DNA from: AP-15 sp963777435
GTDB taxonomy: Bacteria > Pseudomonadota > Alphaproteobacteria > ATCC43930 > CGMCC-115725
Direction of reading: 5' to 3'
NCBI GenBank assembly: GCA_963777435.1
Contig: CAVZQT010000002.1
Span: 124,001-188,000, forward strand
DNA length: 64,000 nt
Part shown: one piece after another, positions 55,675 through 64,000 of the stretch
Numbering within the stretch: the first letter of the stretch is position 1
How the letters are laid out: every line of letters starts with the position of its first letter
Notes under the pieces: model-generated
Told to the model about the DNA's origin: nothing
What the model saw: the letters and a program-made list of their open reading frames with translations, nothing else
The model's database searches: none
Translations under genes and position numbers: made by a program

Positions 55675-57103
55675 TTACCCGGCGCGGCTCGCCGACACCG
55701 GTCGCGGCCGGGTTCCCGGCTCCGGCCGCGGCATCGATGGCTGGGCCGGCGGCGCTGGCAGCGGCAGCGCCATTGCCTCGTTCTCGGCAGCCAGGAGCGC
55801 ATTGGTCGTCTCCGGCAGGTCCGGTATGTCGGAACGCGGTGGCAAGCCGAAACTGAAGGCGCCGGTCATATCGCCGGTCACAGCACGGCGCCAGCTGGTC
55901 AAATTGGGCACCTCCACACCGAACCGCGCTTCAAGCAGGCGCAAAGACGATGTGTGATCCATTACCTCGCTAAACACAAAGCCGCCGCGGGTCCACGGCG
56001 AAATCACCAGGCACGGCACCCGAAAGCCGAGACCCACCGGTAATTCCCCGACATATTCCTCTGGCGTCCCTGGCGGCGGGAGAGGCGGTGCTACATGGTC
56101 GAACTGGCCGTCATTCACATCATAATGAAGAATAAGTGCCGTCCGCGCCCATAATTTGGGATTGGACCACAATGCGCTAAGGATAAGCTGTGTGTGGTGC
56201 TCGCCATCCGCGGGCAGCCAGTCGGGGTGCTCGCTGACGAACGAGGGCGGCACGATCCAGGTCACTTGCGGGATGTTGCCGGTGCGCAAATCCCACAGCA
56301 GCTCATAGAACGGCCGATTGCGCAGAGCCGCGTCGCGCAATGGCGATTGCGGCGACGCCTTGCGATATTGGACAAAATATTTGCAAACATTGCAGCCGTA
56401 GTCGTCCAGATCGTGATAAATGCGCCAGGAAATGCCGGCGCGCTGCAGCCGCTCGGGATAAGTTTCCCAGGAATAGGCGCGCTGCATATTGTCGATTGCC
56501 GGGCCGCCATGCTTGCCGTCGGGGTCGATTGTCGCCGACATCGCATAGTACCGGTTGGGATGGGTCGGACCCATGACCGAGCAATAGTAATTATCACAAA
56601 TCATAAACGCGTCGGCGAGCGCGTGGTAGTAGGGAAGCTCGGGGCGCGCGAGATACCCCATTAGTCAGCGGCGCCGCGGCGCCGTCCTCGGCACGGTGCG
56701 CCGGGATCCAGAGATCCATCTTTCCGCCGTCCCAGGATTGGTGCTGCGCCTTCCAACTGTGATCGAGCACGTGCATCCGCTGGGCGTTGGTATGCGTGGT
56801 GTCGAGCCGAAACGGCAACACCCTGGCGCCGTCCTGGTCATCGGCTTGGGCGAAGACCGGTCGGCCGTCCGGCAGTGTCATCGCGCTGGCGTCGTCGAAG
56901 CCGCGCACTCCCGACAACGTGCCGAAGTAATGATCGAAAGAGCGGTTCTCCTTCATCAGGAAGATGAAATGATCAATGTCGCGCAAGGTGCCGGTCGCCG
57001 CCGCCCGCGCCCGAACCAATTCGAAGGCTCCCAGCATCGCCGCGCCGCCAAGTGCAGCGGCACCCTGGAGAAATCGACGCCGCGGAATTTCGATCGCGGA
57101 CAT
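55675..57103 (-). CDS. Phosphoesterase family protein (phospholipase C / AcpA type), one frameshift
   Basis: 475 residues once joined. ATG at 57103 (MSAIEIPRRRFLQG) gives a Tat signal with RRRFLQ. N-terminal catalytic segment HFIFLMKENRSFDHYFGTLSGVRGFDD has the metal-binding Glu-Asn pair; the second frame holds DNYYCSVMGPTHPNRYY, HYDVNDGQFDHVAPP and GFRVPCLVISPWTRGGFV. This is the family of acid phosphatase AcpA and non-haemolytic phospholipase C. The frame is lost at about 56661: one extra base in TAATG; without it LTMGYLARPEL reads through. Unlike the other frameshifts here, this is not at a GANTC-related site. Confidence 0.82.
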
Positions 57104-57347
57104 GCCGGTCCGATGGTAAGGGCCGGCCGACGCCACCCGCTTCTTGCTGATCATTCGTCCCACCCCATCATATCGCAATCGGGTAGCAGAGCGGCGGTGC
57201 ATCAATCGTCTTTCACCCCGGCCATGATGCGCGACTTGCCGAGATCCGCGGGCCTGATTGAGTGTCCCGTAAAGGTTGCCGCAGCAACTCCCGAGGCGGG
57301 TTACCGCAACCGTTTACGGCTGAGAAGGAAGCGACCGGTCGCAGCGA

Positions 57348-58154
57348 TCAGGCGGTCATCGCCTGATTGATTGCGTTGCGCAACAGCGTGACGAAGGCGT
57401 CAGTTTCCCACGCGCCGTGAAAGGTGGGCGGCGTCTTATCCGCGGGGTCGGGCGCGCGGGCAGCGCGGATCGCCGGATTGTGGCAATGGCCCAACGCGAA
57501 ATAGGTGACCCCACCTTTGCCGACCGGCTTGAAATAACCGAGCACGCGGGTTCTGCCGTCGGGCTGGAGCGAGGTGTCGGTCGGGTAAAGCGTGCCGATC
57601 GCCGGCGACACGGCGTCCGGACCGTAATCCGCGGTCAGCAGGATCTGCGTCGAGCCCGGATCTTGCAGTTCGACAAAATAGGGTTCGTCCTCGACCTCGA
57701 AAGCGCCGCCGAGGCCTCGTGTCAGCGGGTGATCGCTGTTGACCTCGACCCGGATCTTGCGGATCGGCGGATGCGTCAGAAAATAGCTGCCGAGCAGGGC
57801 GTGGTGCTCGCCCTTGACGGTGCGGCGCTGGCGGCTGCCGTCGACCCGTTCCGCGCGTCCGCCACTAGTCCCGTGCAAGCCCAGCCAATGGCCGCCCGCC
57901 TTAAGCCAGCCCTCGATCTCGCGGCTTTGCGCGGCATCGGGATACGGGCCGGCGACGTAAGTGATCAACAATTGGCTGAGGGGGAGCCACTTCTCGATAT
58001 CGGCAAAGTCGTTGGCGACTGAAGCCGGGATTTCGCGCTCGGCCAGCAACCCCAACAGCCGCAGCCGGGCATAATCGTGGTCGTGCCCGGCAAGCGAACC
58101 CGGCGGAAAGCCGCCGGTGACGACATGCGCGCGGCCGCCATTCTTCTCGGTCAT
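57348..58154 (-). CDS. ThuA-domain protein (trehalose-utilisation type)
   Basis: 268 residues from the ATG at 58154 (MTEKNGGRAH). Class I glutamine-amidotransferase-like fold: LLITYVAGPYPD near residue 75, GHWLGLHGTSGG near 100 and HHALLGSYFLTHPP near 125 are ThuA features; FALGHCHNPA near 215 is at the C-terminus. ThuA homologues work in sugar (trehalose) oxidation in rhizobia; the partner ThuB is not here. GGGGGAGGA precedes the ATG. Confidence 0.8.
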   Translation of the reverse strand: MTEKNGGRAHVVTGGFPPGSLAGHDHDYARLRLLGLLAEREIPASVANDFADIEKWLPLSQLLITYVAGPYPDAAQSREIEGWLKAGGHWLGLHGTSGGRAERVDGSRQRRTVKGEHHALLGSYFLTHPPIRKIRVEVNSDHPLTRGLGGAFEVEDEPYFVELQDPGSTQILLTADYGPDAVSPAIGTLYPTDTSLQPDGRTRVLGYFKPVGKGGVTYFALGHCHNPAIRAARAPDPADKTPPTFHGAWETDAFVTLLRNAINQAMTA

Positions 58155-58331
58155 CAGATCCTCCCCCTTTATCACCGGCAACAGCCGACACTTGCACCGT
58201 TTTCTCACTTTCGCGCGGCTTTGGCCTAGGGCTTTATACTCGCGCCGCATCGAACACTCTGCAAATCGATACCCAATTCGCTAAACTTCGGGATCGGGAC
58301 ACTGACCCGAAGGGTGATTAAAGGCCGCGAA

Positions 58332-59081
58332 ATGAGCGAGCGCGCCAAGACGCGCCTTTATTTGGGGCAATTGCCGGCGGCGGGAGAACGCCTCGAGCTC
58401 GCACCCGGGCAGGCGCACCATCTGCGCAATGTCCTGCGGCTTGGGCCGGGCGCTCCGGTGGCGGCGTTCAACGCCATAGACGGCGAATGGCTGTGCCGGA
58501 TCGATGGCATTGACCGCAACCGGACATCGCTGATTGTCGAACGCCGCCTTCGTCCCCCGGAACCGGAGAACGATCTGTGGCTGCTGTTCGCGCCGATCAA
58601 GCGCGCCCGTCTCGAATGGCTTGTCGAGAAGGCGACCGAACTCGGCGTCTCGGTCTTGATGCCGGTTTGGACCCGGCTTACGCAAATCGAGCGTCTCAAC
58701 CTCGATCGGTTGCAAGCTCATGCCGTTGCCGCAGCCGAGCAAACCGAGCGCTTATCGCTGCCCGAGCTGCGCGCGCCCGAGGCGCTCGATGCCGTCCTTG
58801 CCAAATGGCCGAACCAGCGCCGCTTGATCGTATGCGACGAAACCGGCGGCGGCGAGCCGATCGTCGATGTCCTGCCGCGGCTCGATTTTATGAATGCCGC
58901 GCTGCTCACCGGCCCGGAGGGCGGGTTTGCCCAGAACGAGCTTGATTGTCTGAGCACATTGCCCTTTGTTACGCGGGTCGGATTGGGGCCCCGGGTGTTG
59001 CGCGCCGACACCGCCGCGGTCGCGGCACTGTCGGTGTTTCAGGCAATCGCTGGCGACTGGCGCCGCCCCCGCTCTCGTTGA
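58332..59081 (+). CDS. rsmE: 16S rRNA m3U1498 methyltransferase
   Basis: 249 residues from the ATG at 58332; a GTG 18 bases upstream is in frame. N-terminal PUA-like domain (HHLRNVLRLGPGAPV) and C-terminal SPOUT knot with LTGPEGGFAQNEL near 200 and GLGPRVLRADTAAVAAL near 225, the SAM-binding loops. Methylates U1498 in the ribosome decoding site. Precedes gshA, a usual alphaproteobacterial pairing. Confidence 0.93.
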   Translation: MSERAKTRLYLGQLPAAGERLELAPGQAHHLRNVLRLGPGAPVAAFNAIDGEWLCRIDGIDRNRTSLIVERRLRPPEPENDLWLLFAPIKRARLEWLVEKATELGVSVLMPVWTRLTQIERLNLDRLQAHAVAAAEQTERLSLPELRAPEALDAVLAKWPNQRRLIVCDETGGGEPIVDVLPRLDFMNAALLTGPEGGFAQNELDCLSTLPFVTRVGLGPRVLRADTAAVAALSVFQAIAGDWRRPRSR

Positions 59082-59157
59082 CTGGGCCCGCGCGCTCTGC
59101 CACCTAATCGGAGCTGCCGTCCTTTTGGGACTGCCTTTTGCTGGAGTTCCGCCGAGC

Positions 59158-60525
59158 ATGACGACGACGCCGAGCACGCCCGGAGAACCGATCACCGACA
59201 AGCGCCAGCTGGTCGAATACCTCGAGGCAGGGTCAAAACCGCCTTCTGCATGGCGCATCGGAACCGAGCACGAAAAATTTGTCTTCCGCCGCTCCGATTT
59301 GCGGCGTGTTCCGTATGAAGGGCCTGACGGCATCGGCGCATTGCTGCAAGGCATGCGTCGCTTTGGCTGGAAACCGGTGGTCGAGAACGGCAATACGATC
59401 GCGCTGTCGAACGATGCGCGATGTTCGATTACGCTCGAACCCGGCGGGCAGTTCGAGCTGAGCGGCGCGCCGCTCGAAAATCTGCATCAGACCTGCGATG
59501 AGGTGCACGAGCATTTGCGGCAGGTTCGCGAGGTTTGCGAGGAACTCGGTCTCGGGATGCTCGGGCTCGGCTTTGACCCGAAATGGCGCCGCGAGGACAT
59601 CCCGTGGATGCCAAAGCAGCGCTACCGGATCATGCGCGATTACATGCCGAAAAAGGGCAAGCTCGGCCTCGACATGATGCTGCGCACCTGTACCGTGCAG
59701 ACCAATCTCGACTACCAGTCCGAAGCCGACATGGTCAAAAAATTCCGGGTGAGTTTGGCGTTGCAGCCGGTAGCCGTGGCGCTGTTCGCCAACTCGCCAT
59801 TCTGCGAAGGCAAGCCGTCCGGCTATCTGAGCCTGCGCAGCCATGTCTGGACCGACACCGACCCGGACCGCTGCGGCACCCTTCCCTTTGTCTTCGAACC
59901 GGGCTTCGGGTTCGAGCGGTATGTCGACTACATGCTCGACGTGCCGATGTATTTCGTCTACCGCGACGGCCATTACATCGACGCCAGCGGCCAGTCCTTT
60001 CGAGATTTTATGGCGGGCAAGTTGCCGGCATTGAGCAATGACGTCCCGCGGATCGGCGACTGGGCCGACCATGTGACGACAGCGTTCCCCGAGGTCCGGC
60101 TAAAGACATTTCTCGAAATGCGCGGCGCGGATGGCGGTCCATGGCGCCGGTTGTGCGCCTTGCCCGCCTTGTGGGTTGGCATTCTCTACGATCAGATGGC
60201 ACTTGATGCGGCCTGGGACCTGATCGCCGATTGGACCGCCGAAGAGCGCGATGCGATGCGTCGCGACGTGCCTCGGCTGGCCTTGGCGACCCCGCTGCGC
60301 ACTCGCACCTTGCGCGACGTGGCGCTCGAAATGCTCGATATCGCTCGCGAAGGATTGCATCGCCGCGCCCGGCGCAGCGCCTTCGGGGAGGACGAGACCC
60401 ATTTCCTCGATCCGCTGTTCGCGATTGCCGGCTCCGGCCGCACCCCGGCCGAGGAGTTGCTTGACGACTATCGCACCCGCTGGCATGGCGACATCGATCC
60501 GGTGTTTGTCGACTACGCCTACTGA
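59158..60525 (+). CDS. gshA: Glutamate-cysteine ligase
   Basis: First step of glutathione synthesis. 455 residues from the ATG at 59158 (MTTTPSTPG). Plant/alphaproteobacterial-type GCS: WRIGTEHEKFVF near residue 32, TLEPGGQFELSGAPLENLHQT near 92, TVQTNLDYQSEADM near 180, and ANSPFCEGKPSGYLSLRSHVWTDTDP-type segment near 220. Lies 76 bases after rsmE and is probably co-transcribed. Confidence 0.94.
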   Translation: MTTTPSTPGEPITDKRQLVEYLEAGSKPPSAWRIGTEHEKFVFRRSDLRRVPYEGPDGIGALLQGMRRFGWKPVVENGNTIALSNDARCSITLEPGGQFELSGAPLENLHQTCDEVHEHLRQVREVCEELGLGMLGLGFDPKWRREDIPWMPKQRYRIMRDYMPKKGKLGLDMMLRTCTVQTNLDYQSEADMVKKFRVSLALQPVAVALFANSPFCEGKPSGYLSLRSHVWTDTDPDRCGTLPFVFEPGFGFERYVDYMLDVPMYFVYRDGHYIDASGQSFRDFMAGKLPALSNDVPRIGDWADHVTTAFPEVRLKTFLEMRGADGGPWRRLCALPALWVGILYDQMALDAAWDLIADWTAEERDAMRRDVPRLALATPLRTRTLRDVALEMLDIAREGLHRRARRSAFGEDETHFLDPLFAIAGSGRTPAEELLDDYRTRWHGDIDPVFVDYAY

Positions 60526-60765
60526 CGGGCTCTAGGTCTCGCAGCCGCGAGCCGTCGGACGAGGGCCGTACACGCTTCAATCCGGTTGCGGCGCTTCTGC
60601 AGGTGATCTGTGTCGAGAGTTTCGGCGCCCACCGCTGCATGTTTGAGAGCAACTTTCCGGTCGATAAGGGCGCCTGCAGCTACCCGGTGCTGTTATTGCG
60701 GAAGCACCTTTCGGCGCTCGAGCGTTGCTGATTACAGAGGCATATCGGGGGCCAAAGGAGATGAC

Positions 60766-61138
60766 ATGCGAGCGATCGTCATTGGGACGATAGTCCCGGC
60801 CATGCTGCTGTGCGCCGGCATCGGTGCCGCGAATGCGGAGACTCAAGGCACCACGGCGCGAACCTATACCGACCGAAGCCTGCCCCAAACCGCTCAGAAA
60901 CAGCCAATCCCACCAAATGGGAGCGAGGTTGCGGGGCCTGAGCAACAACCTCAGTCGGGTTCGAACACCAAGCCGGGCTCGTTGAGCCATGAGCTCAGCC
61001 GCTCGGGCGGCGTTATTCATCCGCCGCCGAGCGGCGATAAAGCTGTTGTCGCGCCGCCGAATTCAGAGCACCGGCCGCACGCCGGTCATTCCGCCGCCCG
61101 GCACACCCGGCGGGAACCCGCTGGTGCAGCCGAAATAG
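60766..61138 (+). CDS. Small secreted Pro-rich protein, one +1 frameshift in the assembly
   Basis: 123 residues when repaired. N-terminal Sec signal ending ANA near residue 24; the rest is Pro/Gln/Ser-rich and ends with TPVIPPPGTPGGNPLVQPK, a tail I know from conserved alphaproteobacterial proteins of unknown function. GGAG lies eight bases before the ATG. Read literally the tail is different and stops at 61155. One base too many in GAATTC, 61059-61064, explains it: with GAATC the frame continues PPNQSTGRTPVIPPPG to a TAG at 61138. Confidence 0.72.
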
Positions 61139-61404
61139 CGATCGGCGGGTATTGAGACTGCGAAGACCGGCGGGATCGCGGCGGCTAATCCCGACATCAA
61201 CACGGCACGGCGCGTTGGCACAGAAGCTCCCCGTTGTCCCATCGGCCGAGCACTGACGAGCATCAGCGCGTTAAGTTCCAATGATCCGCAAGTCATCCCG
61301 CGGCCACCAGCCCCGCCAATCTGCACGCGTGATCTCTTGCAATCGCCTATCCCGCGCGCCCGCGATCGATCTATGCTGGCCCAGAGCTGATCAGGAGGTA
61401 GTCG

Positions 61405-61919
61405 ATGAGCGGTGCGACGGCGGTGCTGAGCCCGGAAACGGTTCTCGCGGAAATGAAAAAACACGGCGTCACCCATGCGGTGTACCTTCCAGACAGCGAG
61501 ACCAACTTTCTCTATCTGCTGATGAAGGCCGATCCGACCATTCATCTTGTCGGGGTCGGACGCGAGGGGAATGCCTGTTCGATCGCCGCGGGCCTGTGGC
61601 TCGGCGGGGCGAAGCCACTGATCCTGATCCAGAATACCGGCATGCTCGAGGCGGGGATTCGATCCGCGGGTGGCTGATGAGCCTCAACGTGCCGATCGTG
61701 TTGATGGTCGGCTATCGCGGCTGGACCCGGCACGGCGTCACGACCGACACGGTCGCGACCTACACCGAGCCCTTCCTGATGGCGTTCGGCCTCAACTACT
61801 ACCTCGTCGAGAGCGATGCGGATTCGTCACGGATCGGGGTCGCCTTTGAGGAGGCGGAGCGCACTAGGCGGCCAGTCGTCGTCCTGGTCGGTGACGAATA
61901 TCACGGGTTCAATCGCTAA
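61405..61919 (+). CDS. ThDP-binding PYR-domain subunit, sulfopyruvate-decarboxylase-alpha-like, one -1 frameshift
   Basis: 171 residues when repaired. ATG at 61405 with AGGAGG nine bases before. Covers only the N-terminal PYR half of a ThDP enzyme: YLPDSETNFLYLLM near residue 25, VGREGNACSIAAGLWLGG (the activating Glu) near 55, and VPIVLMVGYRGW near 100, like ComD and the N-half of phosphonopyruvate decarboxylase. The frame breaks at 61653-61660, GGGGATTC, where one more G gives EAGDSIRGWLMSLN. Its partner is the next gene. Confidence 0.8.
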
Positions 61920-61933
61920 AAGGGGCGCCTGCC

Positions 61934-62518
61934 ATGATGCACACCGCCGACATGATGAAGGTTTTCGCCCCGTTCCGCGGCGACGCGATCCTTGTCCCCG
62001 GCCGCAGCGGCCGCTACTGGATCAATCTGAGCGACAAGCACCGTCTCGATGTCGAGGTCGGTGACCCGTCGATGGGGGGCCATGCCGGGCTTGGTTTGGG
62101 GCTGGCGTTGGCGCGCCCCGACAAAAAGGTGATGCTGTTCGATTCCGAGGGCGACCTGCAAATGAGCCTCGGCATGCTGGCCACGGTCGCCGAACAGGCG
62201 CCGCCGAACCTCTATCATTTCCTGATCGACAATGGCGTCTATGCGACGACCGGCGGTCAGCCAGTGCCGAATGCGCAAAACATCGCCTACGATGTGATTG
62301 CCCGCGGCTGCGGCTACCCGCGCACTTTCGCCTTTACCGAAATCGGCGATTTCGAGCGCGAGTTGCCCGGCATCATGGCCAGACCGGGCCCGGTCTTTGT
62401 CGCCTGCAAGGTGGTCCCTGAGATCGAAAACGAGCCGATCGCCCGCCGCCGCCGTTGGCAGACCCGCACCCGCGAACAGGTCGTCGCCGATCTTCGCGCC
62501 GAACTCGGGGCCGGCTAG
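61934..62518 (+). CDS. ThDP-binding PP-domain subunit, sulfopyruvate-decarboxylase-beta-like
   Basis: 194 residues. C-terminal PP domain of the same enzyme: DPSMGGHAGLGLGLALARPD near residue 45 and the ThDP/Mg motif SEGDLQMSLGML...LIDNGVYATTGGQP near 75-115. Corresponds to ComE. The alpha and beta halves, 14 bases apart, would form a heteromer that decarboxylates sulfopyruvate, phosphonopyruvate or a similar 3-substituted pyruvate; the sulfonate-related genes at 44-46 kb make the first plausible (inference). Confidence 0.83.
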   Translation: MMHTADMMKVFAPFRGDAILVPGRSGRYWINLSDKHRLDVEVGDPSMGGHAGLGLGLALARPDKKVMLFDSEGDLQMSLGMLATVAEQAPPNLYHFLIDNGVYATTGGQPVPNAQNIAYDVIARGCGYPRTFAFTEIGDFERELPGIMARPGPVFVACKVVPEIENEPIARRRRWQTRTREQVVADLRAELGAG

Positions 62519-62618
62519 CCGGATCTGTCGATAAGCGCTACCCCAAACCGGCCCTTACAGCGACCTAATCGGAGCCTTAGAGGGTCGGCGTGGGTGAGGG
62601 CGTGACAAGGGAGCAAGG

Positions 62619-63803
62619 ATGGAGCGCAGCACCGAGCGGATTTTGACGACCCATGTCGGCAGCCTGCCGCGGCCGCCCGATCTTCTCGGTTTTCTGGAAA
62701 CGCGCGAGGCCGGGCGGCCGGTCGAACACGCGGCGTTTGACGCCTGTCTGGCATCGGCAGTTAACGAAGTCGTTAGGCGACAGGTTGCGGCCGGCATCGA
62801 CAGCGTGTGCGACGGCGAGTTTGGCAAGATCTCGTACACGTTCTACGTCCGCCACCGTCTTTCCGGGATCGGAGCGTTTCGCGGCGGCGCCAACGACCAG
62901 CCGCCTCAGACCGCTGCGCATCGCGATTTGCTTGACCACCCCGACTTCCACGAGCGTCTCAACCAAAAGCGCGGCGGCACCTCATGGTTCAGCCGCGAGG
63001 CGGTGCCCTGCTGTGTCGGCGCCGTCGCGTACGGCGATCGGCGGCCGCTCGAAGTCGACATCGCCAATCTCGCAGCCGCCTGCGCCGAGGCGAAACCACG
63101 CGAAGCCTTTATGAATGCGGCCTCTCCCGGCGTGCTGACCAAATTTGTCCCCGATCGCTATTACAAAGACGAGGACGCCTATGTCGAAGCGTTGGCGAAT
63201 GCGCTGAAGGAAGAATACGAGGCGATCCACCAAGCCGGCTTTATCCTTCAGATCGACGCCCCCGACCTCGGCTCGGCGCGGCACAATCAGTACCAGCATC
63301 TTTCGGACGACGAATTCTTGTGCGTCGCCGAGCGCAACATTGCGGCACTGAACCACGCCACCGCCAATATTCCGCCCGACGCGATGCGGATGCATCTTTG
63401 CTGGGGCAATTATGAAGGGCCGCACACGCACGACATCCCGCTCGCTAAGATTCTCGCCGTGGCCTTGCGGGCCCGGCCGTCGGGACTATCGTTCGAGGCG
63501 GCTAATCCGCGCCACGCCCATGAATGGGAGGATTTGCGCGATACGAAAATCCCGGATCACAAGGTCCTGATCCCCGGGGTCATCAACTCGACGACCAACT
63601 TTGTCGAGCATCCGCGGCTGATTGCCCAGCGCATCGCCAATTTCGCCAATGCCGTTGGCCGCGAGCGGGTCATCGCCGGCGCGGATTGCGGCTTTGCCAC
63701 ATTCGCCTTTGTCGACAACGCCGTGGCGCCGTCGGTGGTATGGGCCAAGCTCGCAGCGCTCGCCGAGGGGGCGCGCATTGCCAGCGAGCGGCTCTGGGGC
63801 TGA
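62619..63803 (+). CDS. Cobalamin-independent methionine synthase II family protein (MetE C-terminal domain-like)
   Basis: 394 residues, about half of full MetE: only the catalytic barrel. TTHVGSLPRP at the N-terminus, GIDSVCDGEFGK near 60, IDAPDLGSARHNQY near 210, and zinc ligands in MHLCWGNYEGPH near 265 and GADCGFAT near 355. Related single-domain proteins transfer methyl groups from non-folate donors or act in other thiol-alkyl chemistry. Lies 100 bases after the decarboxylase pair on the same strand and may belong to one pathway. Confidence 0.85.
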   Translation: MERSTERILTTHVGSLPRPPDLLGFLETREAGRPVEHAAFDACLASAVNEVVRRQVAAGIDSVCDGEFGKISYTFYVRHRLSGIGAFRGGANDQPPQTAAHRDLLDHPDFHERLNQKRGGTSWFSREAVPCCVGAVAYGDRRPLEVDIANLAAACAEAKPREAFMNAASPGVLTKFVPDRYYKDEDAYVEALANALKEEYEAIHQAGFILQIDAPDLGSARHNQYQHLSDDEFLCVAERNIAALNHATANIPPDAMRMHLCWGNYEGPHTHDIPLAKILAVALRARPSGLSFEAANPRHAHEWEDLRDTKIPDHKVLIPGVINSTTNFVEHPRLIAQRIANFANAVGRERVIAGADCGFATFAFVDNAVAPSVVWAKLAALAEGARIASERLWG

Positions 63804-63808
63804 CTCGG

Positions 63809-64000
63809 TCAGTTTCGAGCGCGCGAGCCTATCGGGAAATTATCGATCAGCCGGGTGCGGCCGAGATGGACGGCGGCCAGCACCCGCGACGGCTCGGCGA
63901 CAACATCATGCACCGGCGCCAGATTTTGCGCCGTGCGCACTTCGAGATATTCGACATTAAAGCCGGCACGCCTCAGCTCGGCTCGGGCGTTCTCGGTCTC
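63809..64000 (-). CDS. panC: Pantoate-beta-alanine ligase, C-terminal end only
   Basis: 64 codons enter from the right edge and stop at 63809. The protein end FNVEYLEVR and LAAVHLGRTRLIDNFPIG is the C-terminal domain of PanC, which makes pantothenate. The two convergent stop codons (MetE-like and panC) lie in the arms of a small stem CTGAC-TCG-GTCAG at 63800-63812, which may help termination. Confidence 0.88.
   Translation of the reverse strand, partial: ETENARAELRRAGFNVEYLEVRTAQNLAPVHDVVAEPSRVLAAVHLGRTRLIDNFPIGSRARN

Noticed and set aside
61063..61545. Minus-strand frame with a Tat-like signal (TRRAVLMSGLAAA)
   Set aside because: Overlaps the conserved end of the secreted protein and the start of the decarboxylase gene; no mature domain follows the signal-like stretch.
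1..64000. CRISPR array
   Set aside because: No regularly spaced direct repeats of 23-47 bases were seen anywhere in the window.

Overview
The window reads as chromosomal DNA of a high-GC alphaproteobacterium, probably of the Rhodospirillales or a neighbouring order (inference from gene content and order; no 16S rRNA is present). Supporting blocks are bamE / Cbp3-type chaperone / yceD / rpmF / plsX / fabH / ihfA, the run ribE-ribH-nusB-thiL-hppA, a B12-dependent ribonucleotide reductase, a membrane H+-pyrophosphatase and an alphaproteobacterial-type gshA.

Layout. 1-9.9 kb: housekeeping genes on the minus strand (nrdJ, parC, recO, era, a NodB-type deacetylase, tRNA-Pro(GGG), ihfA). 10-19 kb: fatty-acid/phospholipid start genes, envelope and cytochrome bc1 assembly genes, pyrophosphatase, thiamine and riboflavin genes. 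19-31 kb: accessory metabolism: an acyl-CoA-dehydrogenase-fold flavoprotein, a hydrolase, a PAS hybrid kinase, a sugar-type ABC importer without an ATPase, a biuret-hydrolase-like enzyme with DUF3830, and a ThDP enzyme. 30.7-32.3 kb: a ruined STAND NTPase/TPR chimera and a patch of AATTCCCGG repeats. 32.3-38.4 kb: a PhnCDE-type importer, E1 alpha/beta of a 2-oxoacid or acetoin dehydrogenase and a DadA-like oxidase. 38.4-44.5 kb: a gene-free AT-rich stretch with DnaA-box-like sites, a tRNA-Ala 3' remnant, and a decayed DISARM anti-phage locus (drmE-drmA/B-drmC) whose drmC carries an IS5-family insertion. 44.4-64 kb: metabolic genes, including a truncated TauD, a divergent MocR regulator facing a tautomerase/diiron/OsmC cluster, flavoproteins, AlkB, a split sulfopyruvate-decarboxylase-like pair, a MetE-like protein and the end of panC.

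Two cross-cutting observations matter for anyone using this annotation. First, at least seven otherwise intact genes (nrdJ twice, parC, plsX, yceD, a ThDP enzyme, a small secreted protein) are broken by a one-base insertion, and in every case the extra base sits inside a hexamer that becomes GANTC, the CcrM methylation motif of alphaproteobacteria, when the base is removed. This looks like a methylation-linked sequencing error rather than biology, and these genes are annotated here as functional. Second, the DISARM and STAND loci look really degraded: deletion fusions, several indels, a nonsense codon and an IS insertion. No CRISPR array, rRNA operon or prophage was seen. The least explained intact group of genes is the MocR / tautomerase / diiron / OsmC cluster at 46.4-49.9 kb.
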